Of a stretch of DNA of 64,000 nucleotides, positions 8,486 to 18,741 are shown one piece after another (within the stretch, counting starts at the first letter, position 1; each line of letters begins with the position of its first letter). The translations under genes and the position numbers were made by a program. A model generated the notes under the pieces. The model was not told the origin of the DNA. It saw only the letters and a program-made list of their open reading frames with translations, and searched no databases. The DNA is taken from NCBI RefSeq assembly GCF_003352185.1, contig NZ_CP029608.1:5498501-5562500 (forward strand). Direction: 5' to 3'. This DNA comes from Pseudomonas kribbensis (GTDB lineage: Bacteria; Pseudomonadota; Gammaproteobacteria; Pseudomonadales; Pseudomonadaceae).

Positions 8486-9283
8486 ATGAATATCTACAGC
8501 TCACGCCCCGTTGTCCTCTGTCTCTCCGGCCACGACCCCAGTGGTGGCGCCGGCTTGCAGGCAGATATCGAAGCCCTGCTCGCTCAGGGTTGCCATGCGG
8601 CTCCGGCCGTCACCGCCCTGACCGTGCAAGACACCGTCAACGTCACTGACTTTCGCGTCCTCGACCGTGAGTGGGTACTGGCCCAGGCCAATGCCGTGCT
8701 CAACGATTCCGAAGTCGCGGCAGTGAAACTGGGCATGCTCGGTTCCCTGGAAATGGTCGACACCGTTGTCGAACTGCTTCAGGCGCACCCACACTTGCCA
8801 GTGGTCTGCGACCCGGTGCTGCGCGCCGGCGGCGGCGGACGACTGGGCAAGGACGAGGTCGGCTACGCCATGCGCGAACGCCTGCTGCCGCTGTCGATCA
8901 TCGCCACCCCCAACCTTCCCGAAGCCCGGATCCTCGCCGAACTGCCAGAAGGCACCGCGGACGAGTGCGCTGAAAAACTGTTGCCGTACATCAAGAACCT
9001 GCTGATCACTGGCGGTCACGGCGACGAAACCGAAATCCACAATCGCCTGTACAGCCGCGATGGTCTGCGCGAAACCTTCAAGTGCCAGCGCCTGCCGGGC
9101 AGCTATCACGGCTCCGGCTGCACCCTGGCCAGCACCCTTGCCGGTCGACTGGCACAGGGCGAAAACCTGGCCAGCGCCGTGCGTACCGCGCTGGATTACA
9201 CCTGGCGCACCCTGCGCGATGCCGAACAACTGGGCAAAGGCCAGTTCGTGCCGCGTCGCCTGCCGCTGGATTTCTGCTCGTAA
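8486..9283 (+). CDS. thiD: Hydroxymethylpyrimidine/phosphomethylpyrimidine kinase
   Basis: A 265-residue ribokinase-fold enzyme that phosphorylates HMP and HMP-phosphate to HMP-pyrophosphate for thiamine synthesis. Family motifs: LSGHDPSGGAGLQADIEA at the N-terminus, VCDPVLRAGGGG, TPNLPEA, and GSYHGSGCTLASTLA near the C-terminus, holding the catalytic Cys/anion hole. I chose the ATG at 8486 because the protein then begins seven residues before the conserved core; the frame is open a little further upstream. It leads the thiD-thiE-hemL group, with an 18-base gap to thiE. Confidence 0.93.
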   Translation: MNIYSSRPVVLCLSGHDPSGGAGLQADIEALLAQGCHAAPAVTALTVQDTVNVTDFRVLDREWVLAQANAVLNDSEVAAVKLGMLGSLEMVDTVVELLQAHPHLPVVCDPVLRAGGGGRLGKDEVGYAMRERLLPLSIIATPNLPEARILAELPEGTADECAEKLLPYIKNLLITGGHGDETEIHNRLYSRDGLRETFKCQRLPGSYHGSGCTLASTLAGRLAQGENLASAVRTALDYTWRTLRDAEQLGKGQFVPRRLPLDFCS

Positions 9284-9301
9284 CGTCGTGAGGTCTGCCT
9301 G

Positions 9302-9925
9302 ATGAAACTACGTGGCCTGTACGCCATTACCGACGGTCCATTGCTGGCCGGCAAGTTTCTGCCGTACGTGGAGGCGGCGCTGGAAGGCGGCGTCACCCTC
9401 CTGCAATACCGCGACAAGAGCAGCGACGAAGCCCGGCGCCTGCGTGAGGCCGAAGCCCTGCGCGATCTGTGCGAACGCTACAAGACCCAGTTGATCATCA
9501 ACGATGACGCCGAACTGGCCGCACGCCTGAACGTCGGCGTGCACCTGGGCCAGACCGACGGCCCGCTGTCGCCGACCCGCGCCCTGCTCGGTTCGAAAGC
9601 GATCATCGGATCGACCTGCCACGCCCAACTCGAACTGGCCGAACAGGCTGCCAAAGAAGGCGCGAGCTACGTCGCCTTCGGCCGTTTCTTCAATTCCAAT
9701 ACCAAACCCGGTGCGCCGACCTGCAGCCTCGACCTGCTCGACGAGGCCAAACGCACTTTGCACCTGCCGATCTGCGCGATTGGCGGCATCACCCTCGACA
9801 ACGCCGCACCGCTGGTAGCCCACGGTGTCGATCTGCTGGCCGTGGTCCATGGCCTGTTCGGCGCCGACAGCACCGCCGAAGTGACCCGCCGCGCCCGCGC
9901 ATTCAACGAATTACTAAAAGTCTGA
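9302..9925 (+). CDS. thiE: Thiamine phosphate synthase
   Basis: A 207-residue TIM-barrel enzyme that joins HMP-pyrophosphate to thiazole phosphate giving thiamine phosphate. Motifs: [60 protein letters not shown] and the phosphate-binding [11 protein letters not shown]. Standard length. Preceded closely by thiD and followed 10 bases later by hemL, so the three probably share a transcript. Confidence 0.95.
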   Translation: MKLRGLYAITDGPLLAGKFLPYVEAALEGGVTLLQYRDKSSDEARRLREAEALRDLCERYKTQLIINDDAELAARLNVGVHLGQTDGPLSPTRALLGSKAIIGSTCHAQLELAEQAAKEGASYVAFGRFFNSNTKPGAPTCSLDLLDEAKRTLHLPICAIGGITLDNAAPLVAHGVDLLAVVHGLFGADSTAEVTRRARAFNELLKV

Positions 9926-9935
9926 GAGCCCGATC

Positions 9936-11219
9936 ATGTCTCGTTCCGAAACCCTGTTTGCCAACGCCCAGAAACACATTCCCGGTGGCGTGAACTCGCC
10001 GGTTCGCGCGTTCAAGAGCGTCGGCGGCACGCCGCTGTTCTTCAAGCACGCCGAAGGCGCCTACGTCACCGACGAAGACAACAAGCGTTATGTGGATTAC
10101 GTCGGTTCCTGGGGCCCGATGATCCTCGGCCACAGCCACCCGGACGTACTGGACGCGGTGCGTAACCAGCTGCAACACGGCCTGTCCTACGGCGCGCCGA
10201 CCGCGATGGAAACGGAGATGGCCGATCTGGTCTGCTCGCTGGTGCCGTCGATGGAAATGGTGCGCATGGTCAGCTCCGGCACCGAAGCGACCATGAGTGC
10301 GATCCGTCTGGCCCGTGGTTTCACCGGCCGCGACAGCATCATCAAGTTCGAAGGCTGCTACCACGGTCACTCCGACAGCCTGCTGGTCAAGGCCGGTTCC
10401 GGCGCACTGACCCAGGGCGTGCCAAGCTCCGCCGGCGTACCGGCCGCGTTCGCCAAACACACCCTGACCCTGCCGTTCAACGACATCGACGCCGTTGAAA
10501 AAATGCTCGCCGAAGTCGGTCAGGACGTCGCGTGCATCATCGTCGAGCCGGTTGCCGGCAACATGAACTGCGTGCCGCCGGCGCCGGGTTTCCTCGAAGG
10601 CCTGCGCAGCCTGTGCGACAAGCATGGCGTGGTGCTGATTTTCGACGAAGTGATGACCGGCTTCCGTGTGGCCCTCGGCGGCGCCCAGGCTTACTACGGC
10701 GTGACCCCGGATCTGACCACCTTCGGCAAGATCATCGGCGGCGGCATGCCGGTCGGCTGCTTCGGCGGCAAGCGTTCGATCATGGAGCGCATCGCACCGC
10801 TGGGCCCGGTCTATCAGGCGGGCACTCTGTCTGGCAACCCGCTGGCGATGGCCGCAGGCCTGACCACCCTGCGCCTGATCAGCCGTCCGGGTTTCCACGC
10901 CGAGCTGACCGACTACACCACTCGCCTGCTCGACGGCCTGCAACAACGCGCTGACGCAGCGGGCATTCCGTTCGTGACCACCCAGGCCGGCGGCATGTTC
11001 GGTCTGTACTTCAGCGGCGCTGACGACATTGTTACTTTCGAAGATGTGATGGCCAGTGATGCAGCGCTGTTCGGTCGCTTCTTCCACCTGATGCTCGAAG
11101 GTGGCGTATACCTGGCACCGAGCGCATTCGAAGCCGGTTTCACCTCGATCGCCCACGGCGAAGCCGAACTGAAACTGACCCTCGACGCCGCCGAGCGCGC
11201 GTTCGCCAAGCTGAAGTAA
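9936..11219 (+). CDS. hemL: Glutamate-1-semialdehyde 2,1-aminomutase
   Basis: A 427-residue PLP enzyme that turns glutamate-1-semialdehyde into 5-aminolevulinate, the tetrapyrrole precursor. Conserved blocks: [66 protein letters not shown], and [14 protein letters not shown] containing the PLP-binding Lys. Full length. Last gene of the thiD-thiE-hemL unit; a hairpin terminator follows within 12 bases. Confidence 0.96.
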   Translation: MSRSETLFANAQKHIPGGVNSPVRAFKSVGGTPLFFKHAEGAYVTDEDNKRYVDYVGSWGPMILGHSHPDVLDAVRNQLQHGLSYGAPTAMETEMADLVCSLVPSMEMVRMVSSGTEATMSAIRLARGFTGRDSIIKFEGCYHGHSDSLLVKAGSGALTQGVPSSAGVPAAFAKHTLTLPFNDIDAVEKMLAEVGQDVACIIVEPVAGNMNCVPPAPGFLEGLRSLCDKHGVVLIFDEVMTGFRVALGGAQAYYGVTPDLTTFGKIIGGGMPVGCFGGKRSIMERIAPLGPVYQAGTLSGNPLAMAAGLTTLRLISRPGFHAELTDYTTRLLDGLQQRADAAGIPFVTTQAGGMFGLYFSGADDIVTFEDVMASDAALFGRFFHLMLEGGVYLAPSAFEAGFTSIAHGEAELKLTLDAAERAFAKLK

Positions 11220-11229
11220 TGGCTTGATC

Positions 11230-11260
11230 GCTGACGTTGGCCATTGCCAGCGTCAGCTTT
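11230..11260 (+). terminator. Hairpin terminator after hemL
   Basis: GCTGACGTTGGC (11230-11241) pairs with GCCAGCGTCAGC (11246-11257) with one G-U pair and a four-base loop, followed by TTT. Well placed 10 bases past the hemL stop. Confidence 0.7.
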
Positions 11261-11444
11261 CACCTACATTCCAGCGTTTTCTCCGACGCTTCTGCCAAAA
11301 ATCTCCCGCAAACCGGGTGATATATTCCCCACACAGCAGAAAATCGAGTAAAGACTTTGTAAGGTGGCCCCTGCTTATTTCATAATGCGCGCTTATTGGA
11401 TCCCTCGACGGGTCCGCGCGCCCTTCAGAGGTAAGTCGATTCCC

Positions 11445-11999
11445 ATGAACCGCACCGGCCGCACCCTTGCCTTGGGCTGCCTGTTGCTCCTTCAGCCGCT
11501 GCTCGCACATGCACAAGCAGGCGGCAACTCGTTGTTGATCCCGGCGATGGGTCGCTGCACCCTCAATACTCAGCCGCAAGATGTCACGCAGGCCCTCGCC
11601 GCGTGCCAAAAGGCAGCGGATGAAGGGGATGCGCAAGCGCAATACGAGTTGGGTGAGTTCTACTACGACGGCAAGAATGCGCCGCGCGACCTCAATCAAG
11701 CCCTGAGCTATTTCGAAAAGGCCTCGCTGCAAGGCCACGCCCAGGCGCAATTCAAGCTCGGCACCATGTTCTTCCACGGTGAAGGCGTGCAGGCCAACAA
11801 CATTCAGGCTTACATCGTGCTGAAGATGGCCGCGGTCAACGGCGCCGAAGATGCGCTCGACACCGCCGACGAAGTCTCTGAAAAAATGTCCCGCGAAGAC
11901 CTGGAAACCGCAACCCAGGTGCTCGGGCAAATTTTCCGTAAATACCTGATGGAACTGCAGAGCGCCGACGGGCGTACGCCGTTCTCGCCCCTGCCGTAG
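11445..11999 (+). CDS. Secreted Sel1/TPR-like repeat protein
   Basis: A 184-residue protein with a signal peptide (MNRTGRTLALGCLLLLQP, cleavage after HAQA) and two Sel1-type repeats (about residues 65-100 and 101-140), recognised by A-x-A-Q-Y-E-L-G and A-Q-F-K-L-G blocks with DGK/GEGV turns. Sel1 repeats serve protein-protein contacts in the periplasm. The start at 11445 is supported by CAGAGG upstream. A possible promoter (TTGTAA 11357-11362, CATAAT 11381-11386, 18-base gap) lies in front. It matches the place of PAO1 PA3978. Convergent with the DUF1820 gene. Confidence 0.8.
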   Translation: MNRTGRTLALGCLLLLQPLLAHAQAGGNSLLIPAMGRCTLNTQPQDVTQALAACQKAADEGDAQAQYELGEFYYDGKNAPRDLNQALSYFEKASLQGHAQAQFKLGTMFFHGEGVQANNIQAYIVLKMAAVNGAEDALDTADEVSEKMSREDLETATQVLGQIFRKYLMELQSADGRTPFSPLP

Positions 12000-12029
12000 C
12001 TCCTGACGTAGCGCCTTTTCCCGCCCCGC

Positions 12030-12359
12030 TTACTTCTCGGGCATCGGTACCGGGAACGGCATCACATTGCCAACACCGCCACGGGCTTCGCTGATTTTCG
12101 GCGTGCCGAGGCGTTCCACTTCGTCGATGCGCACGATCGAATGCATCGGCACAAAGCTGCGCACCACGCCTTCGAACTGTGCCTTGAGCTTCTCTTCGCT
12201 CGGGTCGACGACCACTTGGGTACGCTCGCCAAAGACGAACTCTTCCACTTCCAGGAAGCCCCACAGATCACTTTGATAGATCTGTTTGGCGTACATTTCG
12301 AACACCTGGCCCTGGTTGAGGAAAATCACCTTGTAGATTGGAGCTTCGCGTTTGGTCAT
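12030..12359 (-). CDS. DUF1820 family protein
   Basis: A 109-residue cytoplasmic protein matching the DUF1820 family of gammaproteobacteria: IYKVIFLNQGQVFEMYAKQIYQSDLWGFLEVEEFVFGE is the typical N-terminal half, and the C-terminus ends in a Pro-rich tail. No function is established. The ATG at 12359 is chosen because the conserved part starts there; the longer frame upstream is low-quality sequence. Divergent from miaB. Confidence 0.82.
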   Translation of the reverse strand: MTKREAPIYKVIFLNQGQVFEMYAKQIYQSDLWGFLEVEEFVFGERTQVVVDPSEEKLKAQFEGVVRSFVPMHSIVRIDEVERLGTPKISEARGGVGNVMPFPVPMPEK

Positions 12360-12452
12360 GGCGGGCGGACAACACATCGGGGTAAAAATGAGGGCGCGAA
12401 CTATAGCATAGCCACCGGACGCGCAACGGTAGGAACCTGGGGACATGTTCCC

Positions 12453-12458
12453 TATAAT
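12453..12458 (+). promoter_or_regulatory. Candidate -10 element for miaB
   Basis: A perfect TATAAT lies 36 bases before the miaB start. The -35 region is weak (TAGGAA-like), so this is a tentative assignment. Confidence 0.35.
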
Positions 12459-12493
12459 GCGCGGTTCTTTGAACCACGTGACGACCCTATTCC

Positions 12494-13822
12494 ATGGCCA
12501 AGAAGCTTTACATCGAAACCCACGGTTGCCAGATGAACGAGTACGACAGCTCGCGCATGGTCGATCTGCTGGGCGAACACCAGGCCCTGGAAGTCACGGC
12601 GCGGGCAGAAGACGCCGACGTGATTCTGCTCAACACCTGTTCGATCCGCGAACGCGCCCAGGACCGGGTTTATTCCCAGCTCGGCCGCTGGCGCGAACTG
12701 AAACTGGCCAACCCGGACATGGTGATCGCCGTCGGCGGTTGCGTGGCCAGCCAGGAAGGCGCGGCGATCCGTGATCGCGCCCCGTACGTTGACGTGGTGT
12801 TCGGCCCGCAGACTCTGCACCGCCTGCCGGAAATGATCGACGCCGCGCGCATCAGCAAGCTGCCGCAAGTGGATGTCTCGTTCCCGGAAATCGAAAAGTT
12901 CGACCACCTGCCCGAGCCGCGCATCGATGGCCCGAGCGCTTACGTGTCGGTGATGGAAGGCTGCAGCAAGTACTGCACGTTCTGCGTGGTGCCTTACACC
13001 CGCGGCGAAGAGGTCAGCCGGCCGTTCGACGACGTGATCGCCGAGATCATTCATCTGGCCGAAAACGGCGTACGTGAAGTGACCCTGCTGGGGCAGAACG
13101 TCAACGGCTATCGCGGCCTGACCCATGACGGTCGTCTGGCGGATCTGGCCGAACTGATCCGCGTCGTCGCGGCCGTCGATGGCATCGACCGCATCCGCTA
13201 CACCACGTCGCATCCGCTGGAATTCTCCGACAGCCTGATCCAGGCCCACGCCGAAGTGCCGGAACTTGTGAAGCACCTGCACTTGCCGGTGCAGTCCGGT
13301 TCGGACCGGATCCTGGCCGCGATGAAGCGCAACCACACCGCGCTGGAGTACAAATCCAAGCTGCGCAAACTGCGCGCTGCCGTACCGGGCATCTGCATCA
13401 GCTCGGACTTCATCGTCGGCTTCCCGGGGGAAACCGAGAAAGATTTCGAACAGACCATGAAGCTGATTGCCGATGTCGGCTTCGACTTCTCTTATTCGTT
13501 CGTCTACAGCCAGCGCCCGGGCACCCCGGCGGCCGACCTGGCCGACGACACTCCGGAAGAACTGAAGAAAGAACGCCTGAACGCCTTGCAGCATCGCCTG
13601 AACCAGCAAGGCTTCGAGATCAGCCGACAAATGGTCGGTTCGGTCCAGCGGATTCTGGTGACCGATTATTCGAAGAAAGACCCGGGCGAGCTGCAAGGGC
13701 GCACCGAGAATAATCGTATCGTCAACTTCCGCTGTGATAATCCGACCCTGATCGGCCAGTTCGCCGACGTGCATATCGATGCGGCACAACCGCACTCGCT
13801 GCGCGGCTCGCTGATCCAGTAA
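12494..13822 (+). CDS. miaB: tRNA-2-methylthio-N6-dimethylallyladenosine synthase
   Basis: A 442-residue radical SAM methylthiotransferase that adds the 2-methylthio group to i6A37 of tRNAs reading UNN codons. N-terminal UPF0004 domain with cluster cysteines in [20 protein letters not shown] and [10 protein letters not shown]; radical SAM core with C-x3-C-x2-C in [18 protein letters not shown]-terminal TRAM domain (about 375-440). Two 4Fe-4S clusters are expected. Full length. Monocistronic or first gene before the phoH-like operon (123-base gap). Confidence 0.96.
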   Translation: MAKKLYIETHGCQMNEYDSSRMVDLLGEHQALEVTARAEDADVILLNTCSIRERAQDRVYSQLGRWRELKLANPDMVIAVGGCVASQEGAAIRDRAPYVDVVFGPQTLHRLPEMIDAARISKLPQVDVSFPEIEKFDHLPEPRIDGPSAYVSVMEGCSKYCTFCVVPYTRGEEVSRPFDDVIAEIIHLAENGVREVTLLGQNVNGYRGLTHDGRLADLAELIRVVAAVDGIDRIRYTTSHPLEFSDSLIQAHAEVPELVKHLHLPVQSGSDRILAAMKRNHTALEYKSKLRKLRAAVPGICISSDFIVGFPGETEKDFEQTMKLIADVGFDFSYSFVYSQRPGTPAADLADDTPEELKKERLNALQHRLNQQGFEISRQMVGSVQRILVTDYSKKDPGELQGRTENNRIVNFRCDNPTLIGQFADVHIDAAQPHSLRGSLIQ

Positions 13823-13945
13823 CACCGCAAGGAGACCGCGCCAGAGGGCTGAATCGGTGCCAGGCTTTTTAAGAGCTTTCGCACCCACGCCACTGGCGTT
13901 ATCCTTGATTTCATCCTAATTGCCCCAGGGCGGCTAAATACGACC

Positions 13946-14950
13946 TTGAACGCACCCATAGAACCTCATCGTTTCATCCTCGAGCCTTTTGAGGCTCGCC
14001 GCTTCGCCAATCTGTGCGGGCAGTTCGACGAACACCTGCGCTTGATCGAACAGCGCCTGGCCATCGAGATCCGCAACCGCGGCAATCAGTTCGAGCTGAT
14101 CGGCGAACCCAAGCACACCACTTCCGCGGAAAACCTGATTCGCCGCCTGTACCGGGAAACCAAGGGTTCAGAGCTGTCGCCGGATACGGTTCACCTGTTT
14201 CTCCAGGAATCGGCCGTCGAGCAACTGGACAACCACGCCCCCGCCGAAGCCTCCGTCGCCCTGCGCACCAAGAAAGGCATGATTCGCCCTCGCGGCTTGA
14301 ATCAGCTGCGCTATGTGAAGGAAATCCTCGGCAACGACATCAACTTCGGCATCGGCCCGGCCGGTACCGGCAAGACCTATCTGGCCGTGGCCTGCGCCGT
14401 GGATGCCCTGGAGCGCGAGCAGATCCGCCGCATCCTGCTGGTGCGTCCGGCAGTCGAAGCGGGCGAGAAACTCGGCTTCCTGCCCGGCGACCTGTCGCAG
14501 AAGATCGATCCGTACCTGCGCCCGCTCTACGACGCGCTCTATGAAATGCTCGGCTTCGAATACGTGGCCAAGCTGATCGAGCGCCAGGTGATCGAGGTAG
14601 CACCGCTGGCCTACATGCGCGGTCGCACGCTGAACAACAGCTTCATCATTCTCGACGAAAGCCAGAACACCACCGTCGAGCAGATGAAGATGTTCCTGAC
14701 CCGGATCGGTTTCGGCTCCACGGCCGTGATCACCGGCGACATCACCCAGGTCGACCTGCCGCGCGGCACCAAATCCGGACTTCATCATGTCATCGAAGTC
14801 CTGAAGGATGTGCCGGGTATCAGCTTCACCCACTTCCAGCCCAAAGACGTGGTGCGCCACCCGCTGGTGCAACGCATCGTCGAAGCCTACGAGCGCTTCG
14901 AGACGCGTTTGGCCGATGAAGCGCCAAAGGACACTCGCCACGATGCTTGA
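13946..14950 (+). CDS. PhoH-like ATPase (YbeZ/PhoL)
   Basis: A 334-residue P-loop NTPase. A KH-like N-terminal part (about 20-90) precedes the ATPase with Walker [12 protein letters not shown] and Walker [11 protein letters not shown], then [11 protein letters not shown]. The start is a TTG at 13946; no in-frame ATG suits the conserved N-terminus. It overlaps ybeY by eight bases. PhoH-like proteins coupled to YbeY are thought to aid rRNA and ribosome handling. The four-gene order phoH-ybeY-corC-lnt is widespread in gammaproteobacteria. Confidence 0.9.
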   Translation: MNAPIEPHRFILEPFEARRFANLCGQFDEHLRLIEQRLAIEIRNRGNQFELIGEPKHTTSAENLIRRLYRETKGSELSPDTVHLFLQESAVEQLDNHAPAEASVALRTKKGMIRPRGLNQLRYVKEILGNDINFGIGPAGTGKTYLAVACAVDALEREQIRRILLVRPAVEAGEKLGFLPGDLSQKIDPYLRPLYDALYEMLGFEYVAKLIERQVIEVAPLAYMRGRTLNNSFIILDESQNTTVEQMKMFLTRIGFGSTAVITGDITQVDLPRGTKSGLHHVIEVLKDVPGISFTHFQPKDVVRHPLVQRIVEAYERFETRLADEAPKDTRHDA

Positions 14951-15437
14951 GCTTGACCTGCAAATCGCGACCGAAGCGTCTGCGCCGACCGAAGCCGAAT
15001 TCCGCCAGTGGTGCGAACTGGCCCTGCGCCAGCGCACCGCCGATTCGGAAATGACCATTCGTCTGGTCGACGAAGAAGAAGGCCGCGAACTCAACCACAC
15101 CTGGCGCCACAAGGATTACGCGACCAACGTCCTGTCCTTTCCCGCCGAAGTGCCCGACGAGTTTCTCGACATCCCGCTGCTGGGCGATCTGGTGATCTGC
15201 GTGGCCGTGGTTGAGCGCGAAGCCGCCGAACAGGGCAAGGAACTAAAGGCCCACTGGGCACATCTGGTCATTCACGGCTGCTTGCATCTGCTTGGTTACG
15301 ACCATATAGATGACGAAGAAGCCGAGGAAATGGAAGCACTGGAACGCGAGTTGCTTGCCGAATTGGGTTATCCCGATCCGTACGCGGACGACGAAACCGA
15401 AACATCCCCTATCGTTACAACAAAGGATTCAGAGTAA
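14943..15437 (+). CDS. ybeY: rRNA maturation endoribonuclease YbeY
   Basis: A 164-residue metal-dependent endoribonuclease for 16S rRNA 3' end maturation and ribosome quality control. The zinc triad is in [11 protein letters not shown] (H-x3-H-x5-H). Also visible: TNVLSFPAE and LLGDLVIC. The C-terminus carries an acidic tail. The ATG at 14943 overlaps the phoH-like stop, pointing to translational coupling. Confidence 0.95.
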   Translation: MLELDLQIATEASAPTEAEFRQWCELALRQRTADSEMTIRLVDEEEGRELNHTWRHKDYATNVLSFPAEVPDEFLDIPLLGDLVICVAVVEREAAEQGKELKAHWAHLVIHGCLHLLGYDHIDDEEAEEMEALERELLAELGYPDPYADDETETSPIVTTKDSE

Positions 15438-15442
15438 TCGCT

Positions 15443-16282
15443 ATGAGCGAAGATCGATCGAGCAACGGGCAGAAGTCCTGGCTGGGTAAACTGACCCAGG
15501 CTTTTGCCCACGAGCCGAAGAACCGCCAGGAGCTGCTGGAGCTGCTGCGCGATGCACATCAGAACAAACTGCTGGACAGCGAAGCGCTGGCCATCGTCGA
15601 AGGCGCCATCCAGGTGGCTGACCTGCAAGTACGCGACATCATGGTGCCGCGCTCGCAGATGATCAGCATCAAGGCGACCCAGACACCCCGCGAATTTCTC
15701 CCTGCCGTGGTCGACTCGGCCCACTCGCGCTACCCGGTCATCGGCGAAAGCCATGACGACGTGATGGGCGTGCTGCTGGCCAAGGATCTGCTGCCGCTGA
15801 TCCTCAAGGAGAATGGCGACAGCTTCAACATCAAGGACCTGCTGCGCCCGGCCACGTTCGTGCCGGAGTCCAAGCGTCTGAACGTGTTGCTGCGTGAATT
15901 CCGCGCCAACCACAACCACATGGCCATCGTCATCGACGAATACGGCGGTGTGGCAGGTCTGGTGACCATCGAAGACGTGCTCGAGCAAATCGTCGGCGAC
16001 ATCGAAGACGAGCACGACGTCGAAGAAGACAGCTACATCAAGCCACTGCCCAGCGGTGATTTCCTGATCAAGGCCCTGACGCCGATCGAGAATTTCAACG
16101 AGTTCTTCGACAGCGAATTCTCCGACGACGAGTTCGACACCGTCGGCGGGCTGGTGATGAGCGCGTTCGGGCACTTGCCAAAACGCAACGAAATCACTGA
16201 AATCGGCGCCTATCGTTTCCGCATCCTGAACGCCGACAGCCGTCGGATTCATCTGCTGCGACTCACGCCAATCGCCCGGTAA
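15443..16282 (+). CDS. corC: CorC/HlyC family CBS-domain protein
   Basis: A 279-residue cytoplasmic protein with two CBS domains (about 65-125 and 130-190) and a C-terminal CorC/HlyC domain (about 205-279). Motifs: VRDIMVPRSQMISI, YPVIGESHDDVMGVLLAKDLL, HMAIVIDEYGGVAGLVTIEDVLEQIVGDIEDEH (read in parts). It lacks the membrane DUF21 domain found in longer members. Linked to magnesium and cobalt efflux in enterics. Third gene of the operon, five bases after ybeY. Confidence 0.9.
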   Translation: MSEDRSSNGQKSWLGKLTQAFAHEPKNRQELLELLRDAHQNKLLDSEALAIVEGAIQVADLQVRDIMVPRSQMISIKATQTPREFLPAVVDSAHSRYPVIGESHDDVMGVLLAKDLLPLILKENGDSFNIKDLLRPATFVPESKRLNVLLREFRANHNHMAIVIDEYGGVAGLVTIEDVLEQIVGDIEDEHDVEEDSYIKPLPSGDFLIKALTPIENFNEFFDSEFSDDEFDTVGGLVMSAFGHLPKRNEITEIGAYRFRILNADSRRIHLLRLTPIAR

Positions 16283-16297
16283 CCATTAAGGATAGAA

Positions 16298-17821
16298 ATG
16301 CGCTGGACAACCCGCCCCGGCTGGCCCGGTAACCTGCTGGCCGTGGCGGCCGGTGCAATCACCACCTTCGCGCTGGCACCGTTCGATCTCTGGCCGCTGG
16401 CGCTGCTGGCGGTCGGCCTGTTCTATGCCGGCCTGCGCGAGCTGAGCCCGCGCCAGGCCCTGGGTCGCGGCTGGTGCTTCGGTTTCGGCCTGTTCGGCGC
16501 CGGCACCAGCTGGATCTACTACAGCATCCACCATTTCGGCGGCGCGTCGGTGCTGCTGGCCGGGTTCCTGATGCTGATTTTCACGGCGGCAATTGCCTGG
16601 TTCTTCGCCCTGCCCGCCTGGCTGTGGGCGCGCTGGCTGCGTCGCAACGAGGCGCCGCTGGCCGATGCCCTGGCCTTCGCTGCGCTGTGGGTTGGCCAGG
16701 AAGCGTTTCGTGGCTGGTTCCTCACCGGTTTCCCGTGGCTGTATTCCGGTTACAGCCAGCTGGATGGCCCGCTGGCCGGGCTCGCGCCGGTGGGCGGCAT
16801 GTGGCTGGTGTCGTTTGTCCTGGCGCTGACCGCCGCGCTGATCTACAACGCACCGCGCCTGTTGCAGACCGGTCGTAAAGGCTTTATCGCCGCGGGTCTG
16901 GTGCTGCTGGTTGGACCGTGGGTAGCGGGCATTGCCTTGAAGGGCCATGCCTGGACCAGTCCGTCCGGCGCACCGCTGAGCGTTGCCGCCATTCAAGGCA
17001 ACGTCGAACAAAGCATGAAATGGGACCCGGCGCAGCTCAACGCGCAACTGGCGTTGTACCGCGACCTGAGTTTCCGTTCGAAACCGGTGGATCTGCTGAT
17101 CTGGCCGGAGACCGCCGTCCCGGTGCTCAAGGAGTCCGCCGAGGGCTACCTGAACATGATGGGCACCTTCGCCGCCGAGCGTAAATCGGCGCTGATCACG
17201 GGTGTGCCGATCCGCCAGACAGTGCGTCACGAAAAACGCTTTTTCAACGGCATTACCGTGGTCGGCGAAGGCGATGGTACGTATCTGAAGCAGAAACTGG
17301 TGCCGTTCGGCGAGTACGTACCGTTGCAGGACCTGCTGCGCGGGCTGATCGCGTTCTTCGATCTGCCGATGTCCGACTTCGCTCGCGGTCCTGCCGATCA
17401 GCCACTGTTGCAGGCCAAGGGTTATCAAATTGCGCCGTTCATCTGCTACGAAGTGGTGTACCCGGAGTTCGCTGCAAGTCTGGCCGCACACAGCGATCTG
17501 CTGCTGACCATCAGCAACGACACCTGGTTCGGCACCTCCATCGGCCCGCTGCAACACCTGCAGATGGCGCAGATGCGCGCTCTTGAAGCCGGGCGCTGGA
17601 TGATTCGTGCGACCAACAACGGCGTGACTGGCCTGATCAACCCGTTCGGACAGATCACCGAACGCATTCCGCAGTTCGAACAAGGCGTGCTGTACGGCGA
17701 AGTGGTGCCGATGCATAACCTGACGCCGTATCTGCAGTGGCGCTCGTGGCCGCTGATCATCCTGTGCGTGGTGCTGTTTGGCTGGGCGCTGATGACCAAC
17801 CGGATGTCCAAGACCCTTTGA
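16298..17821 (+). CDS. lnt: Apolipoprotein N-acyltransferase
   Basis: A 507-residue inner-membrane enzyme that N-acylates the diacylated Cys of lipoproteins, the last step of their maturation. Six to seven N-terminal helices (about 10-215) lead to a periplasmic nitrilase domain (about 230-480). The catalytic triad fits: Glu in LIWPETAVPV, Lys in YLKQKLVPFGEY, Cys in PFICYEVVYPE. A final helix lies at about 480-500. Last gene of phoH-ybeY-corC-lnt; a hairpin follows. Confidence 0.95.
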   Translation: MRWTTRPGWPGNLLAVAAGAITTFALAPFDLWPLALLAVGLFYAGLRELSPRQALGRGWCFGFGLFGAGTSWIYYSIHHFGGASVLLAGFLMLIFTAAIAWFFALPAWLWARWLRRNEAPLADALAFAALWVGQEAFRGWFLTGFPWLYSGYSQLDGPLAGLAPVGGMWLVSFVLALTAALIYNAPRLLQTGRKGFIAAGLVLLVGPWVAGIALKGHAWTSPSGAPLSVAAIQGNVEQSMKWDPAQLNAQLALYRDLSFRSKPVDLLIWPETAVPVLKESAEGYLNMMGTFAAERKSALITGVPIRQTVRHEKRFFNGITVVGEGDGTYLKQKLVPFGEYVPLQDLLRGLIAFFDLPMSDFARGPADQPLLQAKGYQIAPFICYEVVYPEFAASLAAHSDLLLTISNDTWFGTSIGPLQHLQMAQMRALEAGRWMIRATNNGVTGLINPFGQITERIPQFEQGVLYGEVVPMHNLTPYLQWRSWPLIILCVVLFGWALMTNRMSKTL

Positions 17822-17829
17822 CCATTGAA

Positions 17830-17856
17830 GGGCTTCCGCACCTTGCGCGGAAGCCC
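17830..17856. terminator. Bidirectional hairpin between convergent genes
   Basis: GGGCTTCCGC (17830-17839) pairs perfectly with GCGGAAGCCC (17847-17856). It sits between the lnt stop and the stop of the leftward DUF218 gene. There is no strong T-run, so termination efficiency is uncertain. Confidence 0.5.
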
Positions 17857-18636
17857 TCAGTCTCCGCTGTCACCTGCTCGGTAGAACAACGAATAGCCGA
17901 TCTGTCCCACCGCCTCGTTCAGCAACTGCCCGCTCTGCCAGATCGACTTGAACTCCGGCATCCAGCCGCCGAACGGCCGGGCATTGTCAGTGCCGAGGAA
18001 ACCGACCGGCGCCGGCACCACTTCAAATCCAGCCTGTTGATAACTCCACACCGCACGCGGCATGTGCCAGGCCTGGGTCACCAGCACGATACGTTTAACA
18101 CCTTCCGGCAGCAGCATTTTGGCGCTGAAGGCAGCGTTTTCCCACGTGGTGCGGCTCTCCCCTTCCTGCCAGCGCACCGTCACACCGAAATCATCACGCA
18201 GCGAATCGGCCATCAGTTTCGCTTCGCTCGGCGGCGTACCGTAATGCAGACCACCACTGGTCAGAATCGGCAACCCCGAGGCCTTGGCCAGCCGCGCCGC
18301 GTAACGCTGTCGCTCAAGCCCGACGCCCGTCGGTTGATCCTCACCCCAGGCCAGGTCGCCACGCTCGCGCCCGGAGCCCAGCACCACAATCGCATCAGCG
18401 CGTTGCGCAAGGCTTGTCCATGAATCCCGGGCCAGCGGCGGCTCGCGTTCCAGGGCCTTGGCGCCCCATTGCACGACCACCGGCAGGCTCATCAGCAGAA
18501 AGCCGCCAAAACCCAGGGCGAAGCACAGCCCGGCCAGTCGCGGCCGCGAACGTCGCAACCACCAGGCGGCGAGCAACAGCAGCAAAAGAAGGCCGGGCGG
18601 CAACAGAAGTTGTTTAATGAAATAACGAAAAGGCAT
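17857..18636 (-). CDS. YdcF/ElyC family (DUF218) membrane protein
   Basis: A 259-residue protein with two N-terminal hydrophobic helices (about 8-28 and 36-60) joined by a short basic loop, then a DUF218 domain (about 80-250): AIVVLGSGRERGD, ILTSGG, WEGESRTTWENA-like and IVLVTQAWHMPRAVWSYQQAG. ElyC-type members are linked to envelope peptidoglycan and lipid-carrier homeostasis. That link is by family only. Leftward single gene, convergent with lnt. Confidence 0.8.
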   Translation of the reverse strand: MPFRYFIKQLLLPPGLLLLLLLAAWWLRRSRPRLAGLCFALGFGGFLLMSLPVVVQWGAKALEREPPLARDSWTSLAQRADAIVVLGSGRERGDLAWGEDQPTGVGLERQRYAARLAKASGLPILTSGGLHYGTPPSEAKLMADSLRDDFGVTVRWQEGESRTTWENAAFSAKMLLPEGVKRIVLVTQAWHMPRAVWSYQQAGFEVVPAPVGFLGTDNARPFGGWMPEFKSIWQSGQLLNEAVGQIGYSLFYRAGDSGD

Positions 18637-18741
18637 CGAGCATCTCCAGAGATGCTCGAAGCCTAAGTGGGTTGATACGACGCGACAACCAGTAGGGTCG
18701 GATCCCGTTGAAAAAGATCCGCTTTTTGACCTGCCATGCGT